The notes beneath the pieces are model-generated. The model had not been told where the DNA came from. It did not search any database and saw nothing but the letters and a program-made list of their open reading frames with translations. Shown here in pieces: positions 1 to 6,224 of a stretch of DNA of 13,435 nucleotides (position 1 is its first letter; every line of letters starts with the position of its first letter). A program made the position numbers and the translations under genes. The stretch is from Candidatus Poseidoniaceae archaeon (lineage in GTDB: Archaea > Thermoplasmatota > Poseidoniia > Poseidoniales > Poseidoniaceae), in contig DUJJ01000183.1 in the NCBI GenBank assembly GCA_013329865.1, positions 1 through 13,435 on the forward strand. Reading direction: 5' to 3'.

Positions 1-750
1 CAGTCTTGGCAACTTTATGCTGAGGCAGCTATGCCAGCATTGGAAAGATTGTATACCATTGCGCCGTCATTCAGGGCAGAAAAGTCGAGAACTAGACGAC
101 ATTTGACAGAGTTTTGGCATGCTGAGATGGAAGTTGCATGGGCAGATAATAGTGAGATTATGTCATATGGTGAAGGTGTAGTTAGGAAGATAGCGGCAAC
201 ATTACTCGAAGAAAGAAGTGAAGAGTTGGAATCCTTGGGCAGAGACTTAGACACAATTGCTCGATATGCCGACTCTTCATACCCTAGAATGCGATACGAT
301 GAGGCGGTAGAAACCTTACAAAACATGGGGATAAAAATTGAATGGGGACAGGATCTAGATTATTCCAAAGAGAAGGTGCTTACTCAGGATTTTGATGTCC
401 CACACTTCCTCACCCATTACCCTAAGGTTGCCAAACCATTTTATCACAGAGTTGACCCAGATGACGGAAAATATGTTCTTTGTCATGACTTGTTAGCCCC
501 AGAAGGCTACGGTGAGATTATCGGTGGTGGAGAACGAACTTGGTCTGAAGCAGAGATTCTCGCTAGAATTGACGAAGAGGGAACGCCAAGGGAGCCATAT
601 CAATTTTACATTGACACTCGGACTTATGGAGGAGTGCCTCATGGTGGTTTCGGCTTAGGAGTTGACCGAGTATGTTCTTGGTTGAGCGGTGCCGAACACA
701 TACGTGAAGTGATACCATTCCCGAGAGATTCACGTAGAGTTACTCCCTGA
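1..750 (+). CDS. asnS: Asparaginyl-tRNA synthetase, C-terminal part (5' end cut by window)
   Basis: This class II synthetase attaches asparagine to tRNA-Asn in the cytoplasm. The frame is open from base 1 ([20 protein letters not shown]), so the gene begins before the window and about 249 residues of the catalytic domain are seen. Motif 2 is [19 protein letters not shown] (codons around 73-129). The RTRRHLTEF form is typical of AsnRS, whereas archaeal AspRS usually has an RHLNE-type sequence with acidic specificity residues. [12 protein letters not shown] (about 508-540) is the AsnRS ATP and asparagine-site segment. Motif 3 is [10 protein letters not shown] (about 640-669), with the ATP-binding arginine. 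The protein ends with the usual IPFPRDSRR tail. The N-terminal OB-fold anticodon domain is outside the window. The next gene begins 8 nt after the stop, so the two are probably co-transcribed. Confidence 0.96.
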   Translation, partial: QSWQLYAEAAMPALERLYTIAPSFRAEKSRTRRHLTEFWHAEMEVAWADNSEIMSYGEGVVRKIAATLLEERSEELESLGRDLDTIARYADSSYPRMRYDEAVETLQNMGIKIEWGQDLDYSKEKVLTQDFDVPHFLTHYPKVAKPFYHRVDPDDGKYVLCHDLLAPEGYGEIIGGGERTWSEAEILARIDEEGTPREPYQFYIDTRTYGGVPHGGFGLGVDRVCSWLSGAEHIREVIPFPRDSRRVTP

Positions 751-758
751 GTGATAAT

Positions 759-1811
759 ATGGCCGACATTATTGCCCTAGGATGCGGCCTTGTTGGTGAA
801 TATGTTGTCACAAAACTGGCTCAACAAGGTTATGATGTTCACGCAGTGGACCTCAAAATACCTGAGTCAATAAAAAATAATCCAAAAATTTCTTGTCAAG
901 AAGGAGACATATTTGCCATACTAAACTCATTGCCAAAAACCAAACTCATGTTAAATCTGCTCCCGGGTAGTATTGGTGAGCAAATAAGACCGGAATTAAT
1001 AAAATCAGGTGTGCTGATAATTGATCTTGCCTTTACTGAAGTAGAACCTACTGTCCATCATTCTTTGGCGTTAGAGCACGGTTCTAGGCTCGTTTGGGAT
1101 GTCGGCATTGCTCCAGGTCTGTCCAACATGATTGTGAGGCAAGAATATGAAAGAGATAGCCGGATTAAAGACCTCACCATCAAGGTCGGCGGCAACCCAG
1201 TCGTTCCCGACTCAGAATGGTCATACATGGCGCCATTCTCACCATCTGATGTTATTGAGGAATATACTAGACCAGCGAGAATAATTAGCCAAGGAAAGAC
1301 GATTATCGTCGATGCGTTAAGTGATGTCCACCCAATTGAGGTCACAAATTTTGGTGAAATGGAAGCATTTCTCACTGATGGGTTGAGAAGTCTGTTGAAT
1401 ACTGCATTTTCTCCCAACATGCGAGAATATACGGTAAGATGGCCGGGACACATTCAAAAATGGCAGCGAGAGAAAGACCAACTATCTGATTCACAACTGA
1501 TTGAAGCTTGGAAATTTGATGAGGCCCGTCGTGAATTCACATGGATGGAAATTCATGTGTCATATGCGGAATACGACATAATTTGGGAGATTGTCGATAC
1601 CGGCAGAGACGGTCATAGTTCGATGGCCAGAACAACAGGATTGGTCACCGTGGCCTGTGCCATCGAACTAATTGACCAATTAGCTACAGAATCGGAATCA
1701 ATCGAATGTGGAGTATTCGCCCCTGAGGACCTAAATTTAAATTCTATAGCGCGCGTTATTGAGTTTCTGCAAACCGAAGGCGTCACGGTAGACAGGCAGA
1801 TTATAGAATAG
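759..1811 (+). CDS. Saccharopine dehydrogenase / lysine 6-dehydrogenase family oxidoreductase
   Basis: This 350-residue predicted cytosolic NAD(P)-dependent oxidoreductase has an N-terminal Rossmann fold. The dinucleotide-binding glycine motif GCGLVG is at residues 8-13, and an acidic residue (D31) follows at the end of strand beta-2. The segment DVGIAPGLSN (about 113-122) is the signature joining the Rossmann domain to the substrate domain in this superfamily. The next part (VGGNPVVP, FSPSDVIEEYTRPA, EAFLTDGL, RWPGH) matches the middle domain of lysine 6-dehydrogenase and saccharopine-reductase-like enzymes as I know them. Length fits single-domain members (350-400 residues). The exact substrate cannot be read from sequence: lysine 6-oxidation, saccharopine or carboxynorspermidine chemistry are all possible. 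The ATG lies 8 nt after asnS. The last 11 bp overlap a small zinc-ribbon gene on the opposite strand. Confidence 0.85.
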   Translation: MADIIALGCGLVGEYVVTKLAQQGYDVHAVDLKIPESIKNNPKISCQEGDIFAILNSLPKTKLMLNLLPGSIGEQIRPELIKSGVLIIDLAFTEVEPTVHHSLALEHGSRLVWDVGIAPGLSNMIVRQEYERDSRIKDLTIKVGGNPVVPDSEWSYMAPFSPSDVIEEYTRPARIISQGKTIIVDALSDVHPIEVTNFGEMEAFLTDGLRSLLNTAFSPNMREYTVRWPGHIQKWQREKDQLSDSQLIEAWKFDEARREFTWMEIHVSYAEYDIIWEIVDTGRDGHSSMARTTGLVTVACAIELIDQLATESESIECGVFAPEDLNLNSIARVIEFLQTEGVTVDRQIIE

Positions 1812-1914
1812 TTTCACCGCAGATAGGGCATTCCATTCCCGGAACAAATTCTCCCAGCGTAAAGCCACAGTGCAGGCACAATGATGAGATGAACATATAC
1901 TCGTCGGGGGGCAT
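1801..1914 (-). CDS. 37-residue zinc-ribbon microprotein (two CxxC knuckles)
   Basis: I do not recognise this as a named family. The ORF (ATG 1914-1912, TAA 1803-1801) encodes MPPDEYMFISS followed by CLHC at residues 13-16 and CPIC at 29-32, the latter followed by GE. Two CxxCG-type knuckles 12 residues apart are what a minimal rubredoxin-like or zinc-ribbon fold needs, so it very probably binds one zinc ion. GGTGA lies 9 nt before the ATG, and a TGA just upstream in the same frame rules out a longer protein. It lies 29 nt after the HAD phosphatase stop and may be the third gene of that minus-strand operon. Its end overlaps the 3' end of the oppositely transcribed oxidoreductase by 11 bp. Similar short zinc ribbons in archaea act as adaptors or transcription-linked proteins, but no role can be assigned here. 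Confidence 0.72.
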   Translation of the reverse strand: MPPDEYMFISSLCLHCGFTLGEFVPGMECPICGETIL

Positions 1915-1936
1915 GTAGGTGACTCACCGCAGTAGT

Positions 1937-1943
1937 AAAAAAA
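1937..1943 (-). terminator. Candidate U7 termination tract after the HAD gene
   Basis: Seven consecutive T on the minus strand begin right after the HAD stop codon and precede the zinc-ribbon ATG by 22 nt. Archaeal RNA polymerase pauses or stops at oligo-U, often helped by FttA. This tract could end part of the glycosyltransferase-HAD transcript and lower the level of the zinc-ribbon message. There is no stem-loop. The call is inference from base composition only. Confidence 0.35.
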
Positions 1944-2738
1944 TCATTTGTTAAAATGGCTTTTTATTCTCGCTAGAACTAACGCTAAGTCCTTCTCTTC
2001 AATTACTGCATGACAATAGCCAAGAGGTTTCTCGTCCCACGGGTTAAAACAAATAGCCAATTCGGATTCTTGAAACATACCGATATCCCCTGCTGAATCA
2101 CCAACAGATGCGGTTTTTGACTTTGACAAGTCATATCGGCGTTGCAACATTTTAACTATCGCTCCCTTGCCATTCATTTGCACCTGATATCTACCATAAT
2201 CATCGACTTCATAATTACCGTTTGCATGTTTTGTTCCTCTTAACCAGCCATTGGTGAAGACCGATAGTTGGGAGTCATTGCCACCCCCAATCCGGCGTGC
2301 AGTAAACCGGTCGATGCCTCCCCATCGTCGAGTCCATGGCTTACTTGAGGGGAAATGTGCCGCAATGTCCCTAGCGGTTTGCTGCAAACCTCCTGATACT
2401 ATGGCAACTTTTGCACCATCCTTTAACAATCCATCAATTAACAACTGCCAGTTTTTCATCATCGGCATACCTTCCATTAGCAACCGTAACTTCTCATCAG
2501 AGATTGTTGCATTTGGTTGACTGTTTTTAATTAAGGCAACATCTAACTTAATCCAGTCCCACTCGTCGAGTAAACCTTGATTGTATAGTTCGAAGGAATC
2601 TTCGTTTGAAATCCCTAATTTATCATAAACATATTGCCAAGTTGACATGTGATCAACCAAAACCCGATCCATGTCGAGACAAACAAGGTAGCGAAATTCT
2701 GACACTGTTATCACGTTGTTAAATGGATTTATCATCAT
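1944..2738 (-). CDS. HAD-superfamily phosphatase (SerB-like, subclass IB type)
   Basis: This 264-residue predicted phosphomonoester hydrolase carries the HAD motifs in order. Motif I is LDMDRVL, with nucleophile D22 and acid/base D24. Motif II is IVSGG with S115. Motif III/IV is GDSAGDIGMF with D214 and D218, preceded by a lysine-containing segment at 192-208. The cap between D24 and S115 is of the helical C1 kind found in phosphoserine-phosphatase relatives. About 60 residues separating motif II from the late lysines contain a tryptophan- and arginine-rich insert (residues 134-168), which probably shapes the substrate pocket. Substrate unknown. ATG ATG at 2738 overlaps the end of the upstream glycosyltransferase gene by 20 nt, so translation is probably coupled and a phosphorylated sugar or lipid carrier is a reasonable guess. 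Earlier codons are excluded by this coupling; no alternative start lies closer to motif I. Confidence 0.82.
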   Translation of the reverse strand: MMINPFNNVITVSEFRYLVCLDMDRVLVDHMSTWQYVYDKLGISNEDSFELYNQGLLDEWDWIKLDVALIKNSQPNATISDEKLRLLMEGMPMMKNWQLLIDGLLKDGAKVAIVSGGLQQTARDIAAHFPSSKPWTRRWGGIDRFTARRIGGGNDSQLSVFTNGWLRGTKHANGNYEVDDYGRYQVQMNGKGAIVKMLQRRYDLSKSKTASVGDSAGDIGMFQESELAICFNPWDEKPLGYCHAVIEEKDLALVLARIKSHFNK

Positions 2739-3570
2739 AACCTGCTAAATCGTATTGTGATTGTATCTGCTCAACCTGCTTACCCATGATATACAAAATC
2801 AATGCAACCATCATGGCAAACAAACCAATCAATGTCATCGCTATGGTCGTCAAGGTTACTCCAATGGAAACTGAATTTAATTCATTAAAAGTATCAACCA
2901 CATTACCTGATAATCTAAAACCAAGGATGAACAAAACAATGCCTGGTATGCCGAATAAAAACAGTGGGTGTTTAGTCTCTAACATCCAGTAAAACATCTG
3001 CGCAAACCTTGAAGCCGTAGCGAGAGACTCTCTTTGTGGCAGGCTAATTTTGTCTACCGACTCGATGACTCTAACTCTAAGATGTTTCGGGAAATTATGC
3101 GTGCTGGTCATAGAATTTGCTTTAGACAGCTCATCAAGACCAGTTCTTGACAAAAATAGATGATCGATTTCCAAAGATTCTATTACCAAATCTTCGACAA
3201 TTAGTTCTTGGTTACTTACTGAATTATTGAACGCTAGATAAACATCCCAACCCTCTCTTGACCGATTTACAACCACCGGTAATTCTCGAAGTTTCCAATC
3301 ATCGGTTATGGAAATAATTAGGTTGGCGTAGTCTTGCTTTACACTCGATGATGAAATTAGTTTGGCTAGCTTAGGAGCGGTTAACACATCATCGGTATAA
3401 TGAAGCACTTGACACCCGAATTCATTAGCCAAATCAATCGTCCTATCGCTGGAGCCCAAGTCAATCAGTATAGTCTCATCTGCCAATTCCTGTGCTCTTA
3501 CTAACAGGGATATGATGCGCAGTTCAATGTCTCGACCGACATAGACCAGTCGCAGGCTTTCACTAGACAC
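2719..3570 (-). CDS. Membrane-anchored GT2-like glycosyltransferase, divergent
   Basis: This 283-residue protein has an N-terminal GT-A-like domain and two C-terminal membrane helices (about 202-220 and 235-262). ETILIDLGSSDRT (residues 32-44) is the nucleotide-sugar-binding segment of family 2 glycosyltransferases, and the following LANEFG is also typical. The usual N-terminal VxxPxYNE strand is replaced by LRLVYVGRD, and no clear DxD is present; ITDDWK (89-93) sits where one would be expected. It may therefore use a changed active site or be non-catalytic. The KHPLFLFGIPG membrane domain resembles those following polyprenyl-phosphate glycosyltransferases. The start is GTG at 3570, with TATAAG centred about 27 nt upstream, which fits a leaderless transcript. 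The gene overlaps the HAD phosphatase and diverges from an ordinary GT2 gene. Confidence 0.68.
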   Translation of the reverse strand: MSSESLRLVYVGRDIELRIISLLVRAQELADETILIDLGSSDRTIDLANEFGCQVLHYTDDVLTAPKLAKLISSSSVKQDYANLIISITDDWKLRELPVVVNRSREGWDVYLAFNNSVSNQELIVEDLVIESLEIDHLFLSRTGLDELSKANSMTSTHNFPKHLRVRVIESVDKISLPQRESLATASRFAQMFYWMLETKHPLFLFGIPGIVLFILGFRLSGNVVDTFNELNSVSIGVTLTTIAMTLIGLFAMMVALILYIMGKQVEQIQSQYDLAGYDDKSI

Positions 3571-3593
3571 ATACCATTCTACATCCTATTGAA

Positions 3594-3599
3594 CTTATA
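3594..3599 (-). promoter_or_regulatory. TATA box of the glycosyltransferase-HAD operon
   Basis: On the minus strand the sequence reads GAGTATAAGTTC. TATAAG is centred about 27 nt before the GTG at 3570, the spacing expected for an archaeal leaderless promoter in which transcription starts at the start codon. The complementary strand gives TTATAC, a weaker match that could serve the divergent plus-strand gene. Confidence 0.55.
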
Positions 3600-3693
3600 C
3601 TCTGCGTTTATCATGGTTCAAAATATCCTATTTATCCCAATTCATCGAGTAGCCATAAGTTATCTTCATCAGCCTCGACATGATGGGATAATC

Positions 3694-4638
3694 ATGCGAA
3701 ACGGATGGCATGTTGGGGTCGTCATCCCGGCAAAGAATGAGGAGGATTTCATTTCACAGGTGATAATCTCCTTACCAAATTTTGTTGACTCCGTCGTTGT
3801 GGTTGACGATGGTTCTGTTGACAATACTGCAATGATAGTTCAGGAACTTGCAAACAAAATGACTACGCTTGAAACAATCCGTTTACCAGGTAATGGTGTC
3901 GGCTCAGCAATCGATGCTGGGCATCAAAAAATGCTCCAGTTACTCCCTGAACCATTCGTGAGTGTGGTGATGGCTGGAGACGGTCAAATGGATCCTAAAG
4001 ATTTGATAAATCTGCTAGAGCCAATAACCAAAAATGAAGCCGACTATGCCAAGGGAAACAGATTCTTACATCAGGATGGCCCTGATGGTATGCCGTATGT
4101 GCGCCAGTTAGCCAGCATGATTCTTGGATTTTTTACTACTCTCGCTGCTGGTAGGCAAATCACTGACCCACAGTGCGGCTACACTGCCACTAGTTATCGG
4201 GTGCTTAACCAATGGGATTGGTCAAAATCATGGAAAACTTATGGCTATCCTAACTATTGGCTGATTGAATTATCACGACTCTCATTGAGGGTTGTAGAAG
4301 TCCCTGTGAAATCAATTTATGGTGATGAGAAGTCAGGAATAATTATGCCAAAATTTTTCCTTGGAGTTGGTCTTATGATGCTCATAATGCACCACAAGAG
4401 ATGTTTTTCAATGCTGTTGACTAAATCTGTCGCACCCCACACAATATTAGCATTTATCGCTTACATATTAGGATGGATTGCAATTTTACCTGGTATCAGC
4501 ACAGATTTGGAAGACGAAGTGACTAGTGGTTTTATATCAAAAATAGTATTATTGATAATTTGTTGGAGTAGTGCACATATACTCGACAGACTAGCTGTCG
4601 GGTCACGCACGGAGTTGAGAGTGAATGCGCAGACATGA
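3694..4638 (+). CDS. Polyprenyl-phosphate-type family 2 glycosyltransferase (DPM1-like) with membrane tail
   Basis: This predicted enzyme moves a sugar from a nucleotide donor to a lipid-phosphate carrier on the inner face of the membrane. Numbered from ATG 3694 (314 residues): VVIPAKNEE (9-17) and VVDDGS (36-41) bind the nucleotide, AGDGQMDP (94-101) is the metal-binding aspartate segment, and TDPQCGYTA (157-165) is the acceptor-side motif common in dolichyl-phosphate and undecaprenyl-phosphate sugar transferases. Hydrophobic segments follow at about 221-235, 250-267 and 280-295, the last ending near a basic C-terminus. I prefer ATG 3694 because the GT fold begins right after it; ATG 3613 and TTG 3589 are in-frame alternatives giving longer N-termini. 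The parvulin ATG lies inside the last codons, so the two are translationally coupled. A role in cell-surface glycosylation or glycolipid synthesis is inferred. Confidence 0.88.
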   Translation: MRNGWHVGVVIPAKNEEDFISQVIISLPNFVDSVVVVDDGSVDNTAMIVQELANKMTTLETIRLPGNGVGSAIDAGHQKMLQLLPEPFVSVVMAGDGQMDPKDLINLLEPITKNEADYAKGNRFLHQDGPDGMPYVRQLASMILGFFTTLAAGRQITDPQCGYTATSYRVLNQWDWSKSWKTYGYPNYWLIELSRLSLRVVEVPVKSIYGDEKSGIIMPKFFLGVGLMMLIMHHKRCFSMLLTKSVAPHTILAFIAYILGWIAILPGISTDLEDEVTSGFISKIVLLIICWSSAHILDRLAVGSRTELRVNAQT

Positions 4639-4948
4639 CAAACGGAATAACCCACGCTCAGCCCACGTCAGACATATTCTAGTTCCTGATAAACCGTCTG
4701 CTCGAAAGATAATTGATGAAATTTCAGCTGCCAAAAATCCACTGAAGACCTTCAAAAAACTCGCAAAACGATTCTCAACGTGTCCGAGTGGGTCAAAGAA
4801 AGGAGATCTTGGTGAATTTGTTGAAGGACAAATGGTCAAGCAATTTGAAGATGCGGTATGGCAATCTGATGTTGATGTGATGCCAACAAAATTCATCAAA
4901 ACACAGTTTGGATATCACATTATTTGGGTACATTCTAAATCAGAATAA
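4625..4948 (+). CDS. Single-domain parvulin-type peptidyl-prolyl isomerase
   Basis: This 107-residue protein is almost entirely one parvulin domain, catalysing cis-trans isomerisation of Xaa-Pro bonds. Visible family signatures are VRHILV (15-20, H17), FSTCPSG (50-56, C53), KGDLGEF (59-65), GQMVKQFEDAVW (68-79) and TQFGYHIIWV (93-102, H98). These match the E. coli PpiC / archaeal CsPinA-NmPin type residue for residue at the catalytic positions. It has no signal peptide or membrane helix, but its first 14 residues are strongly basic (MRRHDKRNNPR), which could bind membrane lipid or RNA. The ATG overlaps the glycosyltransferase stop by 14 nt, and GGAG lies 10 nt upstream, so expression is coupled to that membrane enzyme. 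Full length for the family. The stop is 7 nt from the 3' end of a convergent tRNA gene. Confidence 0.93.
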   Translation: MRRHDKRNNPRSAHVRHILVPDKPSARKIIDEISAAKNPLKTFKKLAKRFSTCPSGSKKGDLGEFVEGQMVKQFEDAVWQSDVDVMPTKFIKTQFGYHIIWVHSKSE

Positions 4949-4955
4949 TTAATTG

Positions 4956-5033
4956 TGGTGGGCGTACCAAGATTTGAACTTGGGTCCAAGCGTCCCAAAC
5001 GCCCGAGTATAGGCCAAACTAACCCATACGCCC
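4956..5033 (-). tRNA. tRNA-Pro(UGG), 3' CCA encoded
   Basis: The minus strand folds into a cloverleaf. The acceptor stem GGGCGTA/TACGCCC pairs in all 7 positions, with discriminator A and a templated CCA (4958-4956). The T arm is CCAAG-TTCAAAT-CTTGG. The anticodon stem is GGGCG/CGCTT with two G.U pairs, and the loop TTTGGGA gives anticodon UGG and G37, as expected for proline. The variable region is 4 nt. The D arm has A14, G18 and G19, with three pairs plus a U13.U22 mismatch. No intron is needed. It decodes CCA and, by wobble, other proline codons. Confidence 0.93.
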
Positions 5034-5056
5034 GTTATCCTTGGCCACGGCTTACC

Positions 5057-5063
5057 TATTATC
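5057..5063 (-). promoter_or_regulatory. Candidate TATA box for tRNA-Pro
   Basis: The minus strand reads ATAATAG, centred about 27 nt before the first base of the tRNA. It lies immediately past the stop of the upstream zinc-ribbon gene (5068), so the tRNA probably has its own promoter and can also receive read-through. Confidence 0.4.
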
Positions 5064-5067
5064 AACT

Positions 5068-5505
5068 TCACTCAAGAAATTGCCAGATTCCATCTCCTAG
5101 CCTAACAATCACTCCTTGAGCCTCAGCACTATTGAGAAATTCCGCTACTTCATCATGGAACCCCAAGTCGCTAAATCGTTGCATCACTGACTCGATTGCA
5201 ACATTGCCACGATCATCGACTAACTTACGCAATTCCCTGAGACCAAATGCTGAATTGAATGATTTGTTGCTATTAATTAGTGTATTAGAATCACTAAGTT
5301 TCTTTGCCAGCGATTCTCTGAGTTCGGGAGGGGTGTTTGCCATCAAAACTTTCATGCGTAACTCTGTTGAATTCGCTGCTTTATCGACTACTGGTGTTGA
5401 TTCGTTGATTCTTTGACCACAATGCGGACAATTATGTCCAACTGATTTTCGACCGTGGCACATACCACATGCAGAACATCGAAACACCTTCCAAGACTCT
5501 GCCAT
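5068..5505 (-). CDS. Zinc-ribbon plus winged-helix protein, probable nucleic-acid binder
   Basis: This 145-residue protein (from ATG 5505; TTG 5514 would add three residues) starts with a zinc ribbon: CSAC at 10-13 and CPHC at 26-29, with an extra C16 and H17 between. Residues about 50-75 form a charged helical linker. The C-terminal 60 residues (ELRKLVDDRGNVAIE...GVIVRLGDGIWQFLE) look like a winged helix, with a final beta-wing ending in tryptophan. The same order, a ribbon, helices and a winged helix, is found in uncharacterised archaeal proteins I know as COG1326/DUF5817, but the match is by architecture only. A role in transcription or DNA/RNA binding is inferred. A TATA-like box lies about 30 nt upstream. 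It follows the pyruvoyl-decarboxylase-like gene by 36 nt. Confidence 0.72.
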   Translation of the reverse strand: MAESWKVFRCSACGMCHGRKSVGHNCPHCGQRINESTPVVDKAANSTELRMKVLMANTPPELRESLAKKLSDSNTLINSNKSFNSAFGLRELRKLVDDRGNVAIESVMQRFSDLGFHDEVAEFLNSAEAQGVIVRLGDGIWQFLE

Positions 5506-5531
5506 GGTAAACAATTGTGTCGAGGGTTATT

Positions 5532-5537
5532 GTATAT
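5532..5537 (-). promoter_or_regulatory. TATA-like box of the zinc-ribbon/winged-helix gene
   Basis: The minus strand has ACATATACAATA between the stop of the preceding gene (5542) and this gene. ATATAC is centred about 30 nt before ATG 5505, which would give a very short leader. It suggests independent expression despite the short 36-nt gap. Confidence 0.4.
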
Positions 5538-5541
5538 GTCG

Positions 5542-6195
5542 TCACAGTGAGAAATCGGTGTTGTTACTTCCACCTCTTCTGCTGCCGGGTCTCAAGGCAG
5601 GAGCAGCAGGGGCTTTTACGTCCACGCGCTTTTGTTGCTTTTCTTCGGGTACGGTCAGGCCACCTCTTATCGGTCCTGTTGATTGTCGACCACCCAATGT
5701 TAGTGAATTTGGCATGATTAATGCCGCCATTGCTACACCATAATGACCTGCTCCAGCAGTAACCTCATCAACCGCAACATCAAAACTTACCACCTCTAAG
5801 TCCCTAGTTGCAAGACGTCTCTGTAAATTTCTACGTAGTAATAGCGAAGTTTCCTCATAATCCAAGGCTGTACTTATGGTGGCAACAATAGCACATTCAT
5901 CCCCTTCTGGTGTCACACAAGAAGCCCATGCTACTCCAGCGCAAGCACTAGCTCCATCGTATGCATAAGAGGTAGCCATGTGGCACTCTACAAGCGAACC
6001 CATCGGTAAAGGTCGCGGTGGTGTTGCTTCAAAATTAAGTGGTAACATTGCTCCCTTAGCCTCAATGAGTCGTGTGTCACCTAGGCCAAGTTCGACTAGA
6101 CCTTGGTCATAGGCGTCCTCTGAATTTTCACCCCAAGGAGCGACAGCAGTCATTAGCCAACCGTGGCAACTTTTGGGAACTCTTCCGGGCTTCAT
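5542..6195 (-). CDS. Pyruvoyl-dependent arginine decarboxylase homologue lacking catalytic residues
   Basis: The first 165 or so residues align along their length with archaeal pyruvoyl-dependent arginine decarboxylase (PvlArgDC; M. jannaschii MJ0316, recalled): SEDAYDQGLVELGLGDTRLI, then LPMGSLVE, then the AG(V)AWAS strand, a long YEETSLLLRRNLQRRL helix, and GHYGVAMAALIMP. In active enzymes a Ser-Ser pair in an SSIMPP motif is cut to make the pyruvoyl group. Here that stretch is AKGAMLP, with K47-G48 in place of the two serines. The general acid Glu109 of MJ0316 aligns with A105. The usual decarboxylase reaction is therefore unlikely. A 50-residue Gly/Pro/Arg-rich tail (from about 163) extends beyond the family length. 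I chose ATG 6195 (217 residues), directly before the conserved fold; GTG 6264 would add 23 residues and overlap the divergent gene. Confidence 0.75.
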   Translation of the reverse strand: MKPGRVPKSCHGWLMTAVAPWGENSEDAYDQGLVELGLGDTRLIEAKGAMLPLNFEATPPRPLPMGSLVECHMATSYAYDGASACAGVAWASCVTPEGDECAIVATISTALDYEETSLLLRRNLQRRLATRDLEVVSFDVAVDEVTAGAGHYGVAMAALIMPNSLTLGGRQSTGPIRGGLTVPEEKQQKRVDVKAPAAPALRPGSRRGGSNNTDFSL

Positions 6196-6213
6196 GTGGT
6201 TAGACAGACGCAA

Positions 6214-6218
6214 GAGGT
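6214..6218 (+). promoter_or_regulatory. Shine-Dalgarno of the small membrane protein
   Basis: GAGGT lies 6 nt before ATG 6225, a near-full match to the archaeal anti-SD. It fixes the start of the plus-strand gene. It also argues that the divergent minus-strand gene begins at 6195 rather than at 6264, where the two coding regions would overlap. Confidence 0.6.
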
Positions 6219-6224
6219 TCTTGA

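Noticed and set aside
1..750. AspRS rather than AsnRS
   Set aside because: The motif 2 region RTRRHLTEF and the GEIIGGGER segment are the AsnRS form; archaeal AspRS has different residues there.
1058..1453. 131-residue minus-strand frame inside the saccharopine-dehydrogenase-family gene
   Set aside because: Antisense to a conserved enzyme; the translation has no domain or plausible start context.
4956..5033. Intron in the tRNA-Pro gene
   Set aside because: The loop lengths close without one: a seven-base anticodon loop and standard arms fold directly.
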